A DNA stretch of 64,000 nucleotides from Gossypium raimondii (Eukaryota; Streptophyta; Magnoliopsida; Malvales; Malvaceae). The notes below the pieces were generated by a model that searched no databases, was not told the origin of the DNA, and saw only the letters and a list, made by a program, of their open reading frames with translations. Position numbers and translations under genes: made by a program. Within the stretch, counting starts at the first letter, position 1. Each line of letters starts with the position of its first letter. Below are positions 11,344 to 22,671 of the stretch, in pieces. The stretch spans positions 2,170,001-2,234,000 of the forward strand of contig NC_068565.1 of assembly GCF_025698545.1 (NCBI RefSeq). Reading direction: 5' to 3'.

Positions 11344-13256
11344 ATGAATCCAAGTAATGGAAATGGATCCATGTCGACTGCTAGCTCAAGCGGTGCGTGG
11401 GACGGTAGAGATCAATTTCCTGCTGGTTTGCGTGTGCTCGTTGTTGACGATGATCCAACATGTCTTATGATCTTTGAAAAAATGCTAAAAGCCTGCTTAT
11501 ATCAAGGTACTAATCAACAATTTCTTTAAATTTTCATTTTGAACACTAATTTCAAGTTGAAGTTATTTTGGTTCGGGTTTATGGGTTTGTATTACTTCTT
11601 CTATAGTTTGAATATTTTTAGATTTAGATTTTTCATATTCCATGGTTGAATTGAGTTTGAATTCATGTTAATTGAATTGGATTTTCAGATTTAAGTGAGG
11701 ATTGAGTGTATTTCAAATGTGTAAACCTGTCCATGAGCTAGGTAGACCATCTGACCCGACTTGAGCTAGGGTTGATTAAATAATTTTTTGCCTTTGGCAT
11801 GTTAAATTAAATAAATTTTAAAATATTTTTATTTTTATTTTAAATTTAATTTAATTATAATATATAAATATTAATATAAAATAATATGTTTTTAATATTT
11901 GGGTAAATTCCCAAAATAGTCACTTTTGTTTCCCTCAGTTACATTTTAATCACTGAGCTGTTAATGGTGTAACAGTAAGCTGACGTGACACGTAAACCAT
12001 CATTTTAAACAAAATTTTTAGGTTAAATTATACAATTGATCTTCATTTTTTTTCGTTTTGAGCAATTTAATTTTTTTCTTTTATGTCAACTTTCCTTTTC
12101 TTTTTCTTTTTTTCATTCTCTTCTGATTTTCCCTCTATTTTCCCCCCTTCTTCATCTCTTTTAACGGTAAAAGAAAAAAATCACATTGCTCAAAACAAAA
12201 AAATATATAGGGACCAATTATATAATTTAACCTAAAATTTACGTTTGAAATGATGATTTAACGTGCCACATCAGCTTACCGTTACACCGTTAACAATGAT
12301 TAACGCTCAGTAACTAAAATGTTACAACACGATAACGTAAGTGACTAAAATGTAACCTGAGACAAACATAAATGACTATTTTAATAGTTTACTCTTAATA
12401 TTTTTATTACTTTGAAGGATTGAGACAAGACCGGATTTTTTTAAATTTAAATCCGACTCATGAATAAGTCTACCATATGATTGAAAATCTACAATAAAAA
12501 AATTTTATTTCGAGCCTAGCATATACTGAAAACTGGAATATATTTGAAGTAAAAATAAATTTGAACTGATATTGAATCAATGCCTATTGATAGCATGCCA
12601 CTTTATAATGCTTTGCCTTTTTTGAGATTACCTATTTTCATAAATTTGATGTGTGAATGTTTACAGTTACGAAATGCAACAAAGCTGAGACTGCATTGTC
12701 GGTGCTACGTGAGCACAAAAACGAGTTCGATATCGTTATCAGTGATGTCCATATGCCAGACATGGACGGATTCGAACTTCTCAAGCATATTACTTCGGAG
12801 ATGGATCTCCCTGTTATCCGTAAGAACCTATTATTTATCATTTTGCTTTGGATTCATCGAGTTCGGAGTAAATTTCTTAATTTTGATCCGAATTCGAAAA
12901 ATTAATCCGCTTAACCCAAACCAAACTTGCTCGAATCCGAAATAAAACTAAACTTGAATTGAAAATGATTTGACAAGTAACCAAAAATGATCTGAACTTA
13001 AAAAGATTAGATTCTATAATGATCCAAACCTAATTAAGCCTCAACCCCAAATTACACAAACTCGAAAATAAATTTCAACCTGAAATGACTTGAACTTGTA
13101 TTTTATGCAGTGATATCGGCAGATGCTAGAAAGCAAGTTGTTATGGAGGGTGTTACATATGGTGCTTGTGATTACTTAATCAAACCGGTTCGTATCGAGA
13201 CGCTCAAAAACATATGGCAGCATGTGGTTCGGAAGAAGGCTCGAAATACGGTCTGA
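11344..13256 (+). CDS. Receiver-only response regulator, truncated tandem copy of the type-B gene
   Basis: Three exons (11344-11506, 12667-12819, 13111-13256) splice in frame to about 153 residues. The receiver is complete: [39 protein letters not shown] with the acceptor Asp, and [20 protein letters not shown] with the conserved Lys. Exon borders and the 153-nt exon 2 match the paralogue at 5256-8482. The reading frame stops a few codons after the receiver ([10 protein letters not shown], stop at 13254). No linker, GARP domain or activation tail is found downstream before the hAT element at 13463. All phosphorelay residues are kept, so a stable short protein could still accept phosphate, like a type-A or type-C regulator. 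Alternatively it is a decaying copy that still looks open. Intron 1 has been enlarged by a Mutator-type foldback element. Confidence 0.8.
11901..12394. mobile_element. Mutator-type foldback MITE with 9-bp target duplication
   Basis: The ends are GGGTAAATT... and ...AGTTTACTC, flanked on both sides by the exact 9-bp direct repeat TTAATATTT (11892-11900 and 12395-12403). Long inverted arms contain TAAGCTGACGTG and CAYGTCAGCTTA-like blocks, GTTAAATTATACAATTGATC and its complement. A 9-bp duplication is typical of Mutator-like elements. It sits inside intron 1 of the receiver-only response regulator. There is no transposase. Same family as 41883-42676. Confidence 0.85.
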
Positions 13257-13462
13257 TTTCAATTGAGTTTTAATTTTCAAATTGAAGTTCGAGTTGAGAT
13301 AAAAATGGAATAATTCAAACTTAAATGAGTAAATTAGTTATTTTTCTAGTAAAGAAAAAACCTTCATTTGTATGCTCGGAATTGATTAAGTTTGATTGAC
13401 TTTACTTTATCAGCTACTCGGAATCAAATATTAAAGATAATTGAATTCAACTTACTTAATAC

Positions 13463-13964
13463 TAGAGGTGTTCATGGGCCGGGCGGCCCGGCCCGGCCCG
13501 ACAGCCCGCCCGAAATATGGGAGGGTTTGGGTAAAAATATAGGTCCGAAATATGGGCTTGGGCAAAAAAACGAGGCCCGATTAAAAAATAGGCCGGGCCT
13601 CAGGCACAACTTTTTGGGCCGGGCCTGGCCCGGCCCGGCCTGGCCCGAATATAATAAATAATTTTATTTTTAAAATTTTAAAATACTTTTATTAAATTTT
13701 TTTAATTTTAAAATATTTTTAAAATACTTTTTTTATTTTTTTAATTTTAAAATATTTTTAAAATACTTTTTTAAATTTTAATTTTAATTTTTAAAATAAA
13801 TTTTTGGTATTTATTTAAAAAACGGGCCGGGCCCGGGCTTGTGATTTTTTCCCGGGCCGGGCCTGGGCAAAATTCTAAGCCCATATTTCAGGCTGGGCCA
13901 GGCCCGGGCCTAGGACCCGGGCCAAAATTTTTTCTGGGCCCGGCCCGGCCCATGAGCACCTCTA
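13463..13964. mobile_element. Non-autonomous hAT element, GGCCCGGCCC family
   Basis: The terminal inverted repeats are TAGAGGTGTTCATGGGCCGG and its near complement ending GCACCTCTA. They are flanked by an exact 8-bp target duplication CTTAATAC (13455-13462 and 13965-13972), the hAT hallmark. The subterminal regions are GC-rich runs of GGCCCGGCC, while the core is very AT-rich. There is no transposase. An 89-codon open frame at 13392-13661 is an accident of the GC-rich end. Confidence 0.9.
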
Positions 13965-14152
13965 CTTAATACTGTTTGGCACCCAAGAAAATTCTGGGCT
14001 TTCCTTGAAAGTTTATTTTCTTTCTCTTTCCACCCTTATTCTAACTCAATAGTCCCCATTTTTTCCCTTCCTTTTCCTGGGAATTAAATGTGAAAATTTA
14101 CCTTTTTATTTTAGCCCAAGTTTATTTAAACCATCGTTCAATAAAACAAAAT

Positions 14153-14612
14153 AGTAAAAATACCTCTTTGGTCCCTTTAAATTTTGATATTAAGCAAATT
14201 GATCTCTTTAAAAAATTAGAGTAATTTAATCTCTACCAATTTTGAAAAAGAGTAACTAAGAACAATAAATAAAAAGTTAATATTTTTCTTCAATTTTACA
14301 TATTTTTATAAATATAATAATAAATTTAACCTCAAAATTTATACACTCAATCAATTTAATCTTGATTTAATAATTTTAACTCAAAACATTTACTAATTTT
14401 TCAACTTTTACATAAAATATGTAAGCAAGAAAATTAAATTTATTATGATACCAATCAAAATTAAAAACAATCGACAATAACCATCTACAGCGAGATTAAT
14501 TTTCAGTTATTGGTCAATTTTAAAATTTATAGAAATTAAATGCTCCAACTCTTTTAAGAGTAATCAATTTACTTAATATTAAATTAAAAAAACCAGAGAA
14601 ATGTTTTTACCA
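14153..14612. repeat. Foldback MITE, 'TTGGTAAAAA' type, copy 2
   Basis: The left arm AGTAAAAATACCTCTTTGGTC... with TTTTGATATTAAGCAAATTG is complementary to a right arm ending ATGTTTTTACCAA. Related to 9609-9944. It lies 3' of the GATA gene. Confidence 0.6.
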
Positions 14613-14859
14613 AACAAAATAAATTAATCCCAAAACCGAAGAAAATATAAACCCAAAAATATAAACTACTGCTAGAATTAAATTAGGAAAAATAGAACGA
14701 AATTTCCGAATTTTCTTACACTTTCCTTAAATTCTTCCAACAACACAGTTAATTAAAATACTTTTCCATTAAAAGAATTAAGGAAATATAACCAAAAATT
14801 ACACTTAATAATGGTTAGATACCCTTTAAAGATCCTATTATTTTAGCTAAAAAAAAACC

Positions 14860-15486
14860 CTAAGCATAAACAGAACCATAAGAAAGAGCCATTAATAGAA
14901 GAGCAGCTTGTTCTTCTTCTCCTAATTTTCTCATTTGATTCTCAACGGTTGATTTTTGCATCAAAACTTTTCTTCCCAAAGATATCAATCTTTGCTTTAA
15001 ATTATCCCCTAAATTTTTAGGGTTCTTTGATTTCTTGTCTAAAACTGCCCTTCTTTTTTTCCTGCTTTTGATCCCACAAGCATTGCACAAAGACTGCAAA
15101 AAAAAAAAAAACCCAAAATCACATAAAAACCCAGCCAGGAGTTAAAGATCAAAGATAAAAAAAACTTGTTGAAGTTGAAAAAAAAATAGAACTACCTTGG
15201 GACCAGCTGGCCCACCTCTCCAAAGGGGGGTTTTAGAAGTACCACAATTAGCACAAGTTTTCTTGATTTGTTCATTGCAAATTATTTGATTTTGAGTTAT
15301 TTTTGGTGAAATGGTTTCTGGGGGTTTCCTGTTTGGATCTTTAGAATTTGATCCCTGCAAGAAAATATGATAAAACAATAAAGAGAATCAGCTGAGAAAA
15401 AAATGGGAAAGTTAAAGCTCATATGAACAAATGAAGAACATTTTTAAGAGATAATGATGGCTTACTTTTTCACTCGGATCCAACAT
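14860..15486 (-). CDS. LLM-domain B-class GATA transcription factor
   Basis: Three exons on the minus strand (15466-15486, 15196-15354, 14860-15093) give about 137 residues. The zinc finger spans exons 2 and 3: CANC, then GTSKTPLWRGGPAGPKSL (18 residues), then CNAC. That is the C-X2-C-X18-C-X2-C pattern of plant class B GATA factors, followed by the basic GIKSRKKRRA. The C-terminus EEQAALLLMALSYGSVYA contains the Leu-Leu-Met motif that defines LLM-domain B-GATAs. The family's known roles are greening, cytokinin and light responses. The first exon encodes only seven residues (MLDPSEK). It was chosen because it splices in phase and the ATG is the first in that exon. The whole protein is close to the short GATA15/16/17 type in length and layout. 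Confidence 0.92.
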
Positions 15487-16088
15487 TTTTACTTGGGAGT
15501 TTCGAAGATCTGAAACCAACCCAATGTATGAAATCGAAAACCCAGATGGAAAATGATTACAAGAAAAAAAAAACAAATCAGTAGAAAAAGGAATGAAGAT
15601 CCAAGCAATGGAGCTGAAGAAGAAATGAAAGTAAAAATTTTCTATGGAAAGAAATGAAGGAAAGAGGGCTGATCCAGAAATTTTGATGGGTGCGGTTTTT
15701 ATCCCAAGTTGTCACCCGCCAAAATCCCTAAAAATGAACTGGAAAAAGGGCGCCATTGAATTAGGTTTTTTTTTTCCTGTTTGGTTTTTGCCTCCAAAAT
15801 TTAAATTTTTTCTGCCGTTTTTTTTCCCGGAAAATCTTTGGATTTGTTTTCATGTTTGCACCTAATTTTTTTTTTATTTTGCTATTATTTATTACATTGC
15901 CTCAAATATATTTATCATTGAATAATAAAAAACATTGAACCAATTATATCATTTGATTCATTTTTATTTGATCGAATTCACAATAAATTTAATTTTTCTT
16001 AAAAATTGTAAAACTCTAATAATTTTAATGATAAGTGTTAAATTAGATTTTAACTTTGATACAATTTACAACGTGATTTGAGGATTTT

Positions 16089-16215
16089 GATTTGATATAA
16101 TTATATAAATAAAATTTCGATTTAATTTAAAATTTCACATATCTCTAATTAGATTTGTGATATAATTATATAAATAAAATTTCGACTTAATTTAAAATTT
16201 CACATATTTTTAATT
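16089..16215 (+). repeat. ~63-bp direct tandem duplication
   Basis: GATTTGATATAATTATATAA through TTCACATATCTCTAATTA occurs twice (16089-16151 and about 16152-16215) with few changes, directly before the GC-poor hAT-like element. Non-coding. Confidence 0.75.
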
Positions 16216-16815
16216 AGATTTGTCTATGGGTCGGACCATCCAGTTCGGCCTAAAAGCTTGCTCGAAAATGAGAGGATTCTGACAAAAATACAAGCTCAAA
16301 AAATGGGCTTGGACAAAAAATAAGACTCATTTTCTAAATGGACCGAGCCTTAAGTAAGCTTTTTGGGGCCCAAAATTAAAAAAAAAAAAACTAATGCCCG
16401 TTTTTGTATTGTTTTGCTACTGCTTTTTTACTGATTTATTATTATTCGCTATTATATTATTACTATTTTGTTATAATTATTTGGATATTATATAACTCTT
16501 ATTTTATTATTAATTTTGCTACTATTTTAGAAGTATTTACTTGTTAAGTTGCACTTTATCTTAATATTATTTAAGTATATTTTTTAAATTTTGTTCAATT
16601 TGTTGGGAAACATATATTTTAATGTTTGAACTGTATTTGATGCATTATATTTTTAAAATTTTTTATATCAAAAATTTTAATACAGTGAGATCCGACCGAA
16701 CCGGGCTTAAATTTTAACATGAACAAAAATTTAAGTCCATTTTTTAAACCGACCCGAACTTAAAAATCCGACCTAAAACTGTTACTTGGGCGGTCCATGT
16801 ACAACTCCATCTCTA
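16215..16815. repeat. Old hAT-like element related to the GGCCCGGCCC family
   Basis: The left end (TCTATGGGTCGGACC... then CTCGAAAATGAGAGG) and the right end (ACTTGGGCGGTCCATGTACA) resemble the ends of the element at 13463 in order and spacing, with many substitutions. The core has the shared TTTTGCTACT...TTATTATTA stretch also found at 23385 and 27835. No clear 8-bp duplication remains. Confidence 0.5.
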
Positions 16816-16849
16816 ACACCATCGTTGACTTGTTATCATTTTAGCACTA

Positions 16850-18010
16850 TAATCCTAGTAAGTACTGTGGTGCCAGCTCCTCCGAATGGAAGAAAGAGTG
16901 CACCCTTTTGTAGCCTCAAATAAACTATTATTTGGATAATATCTTGCTTCGCATATATACTATTTCCAAAAGCGAATTGGGATTGAAAATAAGCCTCCAT
17001 AACTATTTTCCAAGCATAGCAATATTGAAAGTATTAAGGTTTTGGAACCCCAAGCCTCCACATTTCTTCGATCACATCCCATATTCTTTGATTGATCCAA
17101 TAACATCCCCACTCATATTTTGAAATCTACTAAGTTGTGCCTCTCAGCCCTTATCTCTTGCAGCCATTCTCACACCACCTCATTTTCGACATCTCTAGCA
17201 ATAGTTTGACAATTTGATTCACCATGTCCAATAATACCACATAGATAATATATCATTGGCACCAATTCATAATTAAAGGAAACCTCAAAAAACTCATCTC
17301 CATGACGTTTAATTCTCTTCTTTCACATAAACGATTCTCATTTATCTAATCGACCCTGAATTCTCATATATTTAATCATGTAATTCCTCGAAAAATAATA
17401 ATCTAGAAAGAACCAGCTCGTCACATTACAAAGATTTCTCATTAAATCCTCGGATGAAGATCCAGATGGAAGGTCTTACACCTGAACCTAGAAGTCCGCA
17501 AACTGAAATTCAATGTCTAATGATTCTCCCATTTGGTCAACTAATGAACCAACAAGTGATGGTTATTAAAAGACCATCCCTATAGCATCTTCTTCACATC
17601 AACATGGTAAAAAAATTGAATAACACAGAGCCCACTATTACCAATGCTCAATAGGTCTGTTGCACGCTCCTTAAATCGGTCTTCAAAGAGATAGAAGAGT
17701 ACGCTCCATGGCCGCAAAACTAACGACTCTCTCACTCATGAACTTTCCAACCAGATTATAGTTTTTTTTTAAAACAAAAACATAGATCATAGTTGATTTC
17801 CTTTATCAAAAGCCTCATTTGGATTTAGAATCAACTCTACTTCTTCCTTATCTTGAACTGTTACATCAAAAACTACTACCAGACATGAAAGCAATAGAAA
17901 AGCAAAACTCTGAAAGAACTTGACAAAACAAATACTAAGCATGCACACTAGGCATGAGAAAACTTGCCCTAAAAAATCTACCTAAAAGCCAGAGGCAAGA
18001 CCAAAAAACA
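16850..18010 (-). mobile_element. LINE fragment (post-RT block joined to DUF4283 block), array flank
   Basis: Minus-strand translation near 16900-17060 gives CGGLGFQNLNTFNIAMLGK, the segment that follows reverse transcriptase in plant LINEs. The segment 17280-17960 aligns with the DUF4283/zinc-knuckle block found in the defensin units at 20880-21440 and 24860-25470 (shared CCTTTGGTCAACTGATGAACC-like landmarks). The reverse transcriptase core is absent, so the copy is internally deleted. It has many stops and no intact frame. Confidence 0.7.
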
Positions 18011-18034
18011 ATCCATGAGAGTTTTTTTTTTTAA

Positions 18035-18120
18035 ATCTCGTTACAAGTTATGACCATATCTGTTTTTTTCGACACAATACTCAGAACTTTCTATAACCCC
18101 TCTCTAACTCATAAATAAAA
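18035..18120 (-). repeat. tRNA-like SINE, truncated copy
   Basis: The 3' half of the SINE family (minus strand), from AATCTCGTTACAAG to ACTCATAAATAA. The box A/B half is missing. It marks the left edge of the first defensin unit. Confidence 0.5.
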
Positions 18121-18344
18121 AAATATTATTGATTGATACTATGACAATGTTTTGAAATAAAAATATATTAAGTTTAACTTAATTTCTATAAAAATATCCA
18201 ACTGTTAATTTGGTAATGAACTAAAAAAAACCTATTAATTTTGTATTTTAAAAATAAATATAAAACAAATCAATTTTATAAGAATTTCAATAAGCGAAAA
18301 AATTGCCATCATATGTGCGCTACACAGTTATAACGTACATGAAT

Positions 18345-18437
18345 GTGATCTAAATCACTTGCATAAACGACAAATGTGGGGTTCATCCTTTTTTCTCGAT
18401 AAGTACTTCTGCAATCTCAAGTATATATAAACGTCTC
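18345..18437 (+). promoter_or_regulatory. Defensin 1 promoter: palindrome and TATA box
   Basis: The imperfect palindrome GTGATCTAAATCAC (18345-18358), a block around AAATGTGGGGTTCATCC, and the TATA box TATATATAAAC (about 18422) occur in this order upstream of the start at 18523. The same layout precedes the other defensin copies. A pyrimidine-rich leader follows. Confidence 0.6.
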
Positions 18438-18522
18438 TTAGTACTTTGTTTTCATTGTACTAAAAATTCTCTCAATTTCTCTCTCGCTTTCAATCATTCG
18501 CTCGGTTATAATAATATTTAAA

Positions 18523-19267
18523 ATGGGGCAATTTTCTCGTTCAATTTCAGCTGTAGTCCTTCTTATGTTGGTTCTTTTAGCAACAGGTTTTCTCTTTAAT
18601 ATTTTTTTTTCGATTTCTTTCCATTTAATTTATTATTTAATTTGCTAAAATTTTAAATTTTTTTATGAAATATTTGTATTTAACGTATTCATATGGGCAC
18701 GAATGTCAAATATATGTATTTACATATTTTGAAATTATATATATTCATATTTGACATTCACTTTAACAAAATGATATTTAGCATAAAGTTAACCTATTAA
18801 GTCATATTACCATGATGGATACTTGCTTGTTGCCCCATTTCTCTTTCAATAGTTTTGCTATTGATTCTTTATTTAATAAATGTACATATATTAAAGTTAA
18901 CTGTTCCATTTAGTACAAAGCTAGTCATCCCATATGCTTAAATATATATATATATATATATATTCATATTTGACATTCATTCTTTGGTAAGATAGTTTTT
19001 TTAATATAAAATTAATCACCTCATTTCTATTTTTAAAATTATGTTATTAATTTTTTATATGTCACATCTATCTATATTATGTGAAATGAAGCAGAGATGG
19101 GACCTGTGACAGCGGATGGTGATAAGATATGCGAGTCCCGAAGCAATGCATTCAAGGGGTTATGCTTACGTGATAACAATTGTGATATTGTTTGCAAGAC
19201 CGAGGGTTTTCCTAATGGAGGTTGCAAAGGTTTTATTCGCAAATGCGTCTGCACTAAGCCTTGTTAG
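18523..19267 (+). CDS. Plant defensin, array copy 1
   Basis: Two exons (18523-18586 and 19095-19267) with a phase-1 intron give 78 residues. Exon 1 is a secretory signal peptide (MGQFSRSISAVVLLMLVLLA). Exon 2 begins EMGPV and encodes the mature domain from about DGDKICESRSNAFKGLCL. It has eight cysteines in the defensin order, including CDIVCKTEGF and RKCVCTKPC, and the conserved Gly and Glu before the fifth Cys. The fold is four disulphides with a cysteine-stabilised alpha-beta motif. The family's usual role is secreted antifungal defence; this is not shown for this copy. Single-base splice phase and intron position match the family. It is closest to copy 4 (both have KICES, SNAFKGLCLRD and TEGFPN). 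Confidence 0.93.
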
Positions 19268-19499
19268 ATGAGCAATTTCATTATACTTTATCCCCTTTCC
19301 TCTTGTTATGCATGTGCACGAGAATTGAGAGAATAAAATTTTCACAACATATTTCTGTACAAGGAAATTTATTATTATTGAATATTAACTTCTAAATTAA
19401 TTCTCTTAATCATAATCTCTAGTTTCTTTTAGAATTATTTGTCTTAAATATATATATATATATATTAGGACTGTATGCTTAGGTTTGAGGCTTATTTTT

Positions 19500-19800
19500 A
19501 AACCATGCAAAATTTGATGAAATTTAAATAATAATTTATTTTGTTCAAATAATATCCTTAATGATGAAGCCAAACTGAAAATTGTCTATGGTGGAGTTAT
19601 TCAAAGCTTTAATAACCCGTGAGCCATCCGACTCCGAAATGAAACTATCCATGCGCATCTCCTTGAGCCAAGACATTGCATCTCGTACAGGAAATGCTTC
19701 CGCTAAATGACTCTCCAAACAACTTGACCAAAAACCCTAGCAACTACGACTAAACTTACCATTCGTGTCTTGAATCACAGTTGCCCAACTCGTCTTTGTT
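19500..19800 (-). mobile_element. LINE RNase H-domain fragment, unit A
   Basis: On the minus strand 19560-19690 reads approximately DAMSWLKEMRMDSFISESDG followed by SRVIKALNNSTIDNFQFGF. This is the RNase H (RVT_3) end of plant LINEs. No continuous frame remains over the whole fragment. Co-linear with 28500-28700 and 31735-32330 in other units. Confidence 0.7.
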
Positions 19801-19939
19801 TTCAGCAAACAACCACAGCAGTATCAACATTACATATAATCTTGCCCCTCGACGGTTTTTACCATTTCAATCCTTCTACTTCAATGCAAAAAATCACCTT
19901 TAGTCTCGACTCCCTTATGCAAAGAATTGAGTCCCTCAA

Positions 19940-21890
19940 TGCTAAGGATGGATAAGGGTCTCCTTGGCGAAGTTCACGACTCGGTACAATTGGACCCTAC
20001 TCACGCACATCATAACCCAATTCACCCATTTCTCTCCAAAACCCATCTTCAACAGAGTGTACCTCAAAAAGTTACAGTCAACGCTATCGTAAGCTTTATT
20101 GATATCGATCTTTACTGCAATTTCACCTTTTTTAGATCTACTTTTAATCTGCAGGTGATGGATAATTTCAAACGCAATCATAAATCATACGTGGAAGTAT
20201 AGTCTTGAGCCTGTTTGCCAAAATTTTAGCCACAATCTTATACAAAACGTTACAAAGTGCAATAGGCCGGACCTCAAACATACTATGAGGATGATCTTTC
20301 TTAGGAATCAAAGCAATGATTGATACACCATCATTGAGCCAAGTGCAGCATTGATTGAACATGTCCTCCCCAATAAAACAACAACAATGCTGGATGAAAT
20401 CCGGATTCCTACCATCCAGCCCCGACACCTTCTTCGGATTCATATCAAACACAGCCTATCGAATTTCTTCAATCTGAAACGGGGCTACAACTTGCTCATT
20501 ATCAACCTCTGTCACACAAGAAGGCAAATCCGAAAGGAGCTAAAAATTAGACACAGAAGAAGCCTCAAAGATATTTTGAAAATACTCAATAACAATCGAA
20601 TGCATCTCATTATTTTCAGTACAATGCTGGCCATGAGAATTAAGTAACATAGAAATTGGATTAACCCTTATTCGTTAAGACACCTATGCATGGAAATGCT
20701 TAGAATTCTCTTCGTCACGCTTCAGCCAAAATATTTTTGCTCATTGCTTCCAATAGACAACCTCTTGATTCAATCACGTCTCCACTTATTATTCAGAAAA
20801 CTATCCAGTCGTCATTCCACAGCCCTTATCTCTTCCGGCCACTCTCGAACCACCTTATGTTCCGGCATCTCACGTAATTTTCAGTAATTCAACTCACTGT
20901 GCCCGACAGCACCATATAGATAACACGCCAGTAGCACCCGTTCATAACTGAAGGAAACCTCAAAAGACTTATCTCATTTACATTTAATTCTCTTCTTTCA
21001 AATAAACGGGTTCCAGATATTTAATAGAACCTGAATAAAGCATAGTAAAAATATAATTTCACCATTTTAATAGCCTATCTTTATAATTTTTAAAAGATTA
21101 AATAAAAATTTTATTATTTTTAGTGAGGGTTAAAGTGCAATTTTATCTTCACTAATTTAAAATTTTAAAAATTTTAAAAGACTTAAATGAAAATTTTTAT
21201 ATTTTAAGAGAACCATACCCTGTCGGCCCCTAGTTACGCCCTTAGACCTCATGACATTACAAAGATTCCTCACTAAAACTTTAGATGCAAATCTAGGCGG
21301 AAGGTGATGTGCTTGAATCGATCTCCACAAATATATATAGAAGAGTACGCTGGATGGCCATAAAATTAAGGACCCTCTCACATATGAACTTTCCAACCAA
21401 ACAAAGATCATAGTTGATTTCCTCTACCAAAGCCTCATCTGGATTTAGAACCTACTTCACTTCTTCCTTATCTCAAACCGTAAGTTTTCAAAGCTCCGTT
21501 TCCATAAAAAACTAACACCAAACACGAAAACAACAAAAAAGCATAACTTAGGAAATATTCGACAAAGCAATAAACATGCACACAAGGCATAAGAGAAAGC
21601 CAAAGTCAAGACAAAAAAAAAAAATGACAGTATTTTTAAGAACAATATAATTGCTTTCTCCGAAAGCGCGATGTTTGATGGGTGGAAGAATCGGCGGTGA
21701 TTCAAGGGATTTTGGTGGTCGAAAAACAGAATACACACAAAACCACCTAACGAGTCCGGCTGTGCTAGGCAAGAGTGCTCAAAGTATGCTAATTAGGGTT
21801 TGCTTGGATCGCTTCAAACTAGAGCATTTCATCAAGTTTCTGTTGCGAGTTGAAGCGTTTTTGCTCGGTATGCGAGGGGGATTGTGAGGG
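19940..21890 (-). mobile_element. LINE fragment (RT, linker, zinc knuckle, DUF4283), unit A
   Basis: Minus-strand frames show the N-terminal RT region (VSGLDGRNPDFIQHCC, then VSIIALIPKKDHPHSMFEVR, then PIALCNVLYKIVAKILANRL at 20168-20452) and KGEIAVKIDINKAYDSVDC at 19942-20181. Upstream lie the pre-RT linker (about 20460-20750), a knuckle-like CYLYGAVGHSELNY near 20900, and the DUF4283 block to about 21460. Only part of each domain is open; stops and deletions interrupt the rest. 21460-21890 is a further shared non-coding stretch. Co-linear with 23960-26290, which shows it was copied together with the defensin gene. Confidence 0.8.
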
Positions 21891-22114
21891 ATAGGGATTT
21901 TTGTATAATAATAAAAGCATGTCTGCATTTTATTAAAAAACAATAACAACAATATAATTATCTAAAAAATAGATGACGTAGTTTTATACTTTATTTTTGT
22001 TTCACTTATATTATTAAATAGATGCACATTATTAAAAAACACATGGAAAAGTTTTAAGATATCCTTAAAATACACGTTATTAAAATATAAATATCATATA
22101 TTAAATCATCGTTA

Positions 22115-22275
22115 TTTATATTGGCATTGTGCTCAATGCGGGAGGATGTAGGTTTGAGTGCGCTGAAGCGTATTATCCTCTTAGTTATGAGTTAGGGAAG
22201 GGCTATAAATAGTTTTAGACATTGTGTCAGATAGAGAAGACATAATCAAAATCTAAAATAAAATTATTTAAAAAA
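22115..22275 (+). repeat. tRNA-like SINE, copy in unit A
   Basis: It contains GGAGGATGTAGGTTTGAGTG (box B region) and ends near CATAATCAAAATCTAAAAT. It is at the same place as the copy at 26490-26612, so it was present before the unit was duplicated. Confidence 0.6.
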
Positions 22276-22490
22276 AAAGTAATAATTTAGTACACCATTA
22301 TTATTTTTTAGTCCCAAACTTATTAATATTAGAAACCTAAACTTAATTTCTATTAATGTAATAATTATTGATTGATACTAGGCGAACAATGTTTCAAAAC
22401 AAATAAATTGAAATATACATATTTATTAAAATTTCAATAAGCGAGAAATTACCATAATATATGGGCTAAATAGTTATAACGTAAATGAAT

Positions 22491-22577
22491 GTGATCTAAG
22501 ATCACTTGGGAAAACAACAAATGTGGGGTTATCCTTTTTTCTCGATAACATTTTGCGATCTTAAGTTCATATAAAAA
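22491..22577 (+). promoter_or_regulatory. Defensin 2 promoter: perfect palindrome and TATA box
   Basis: The perfect 15-bp palindrome GTGATCTAAGATCAC (22491-22505), the block AACAAATGTGGGGTT, and the TATA box CATATAAAAAGG (about 22568) precede the start at 22672 at the same spacing as in the sister copies. Confidence 0.65.
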
Positions 22578-22671
22578 GGTCTCTTAATATTTGGTTTTCA
22601 TTGTACCAAAAACTCTCAATCTCTCTCTTTCTCTCCCGTTTTTATTCGTTCGCTTATTAATCATATTTAAA

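Noticed and set aside
13392-13661. 89-codon frame with Gly/Pro/Arg-rich sequence
   Set aside because: It falls inside the GC-rich end of the hAT element; the composition explains the lack of stops.
19942-20452. Reverse-transcriptase-like frames as possible genes
   Set aside because: They are pieces of a decayed LINE that recurs in the next unit, with interruptions in both copies.
21651-21887. 78-codon frame near the end of unit A
   Set aside because: The matching stretch in unit B (26050-26290) is not open in the same way, so there is no sign of coding constraint.
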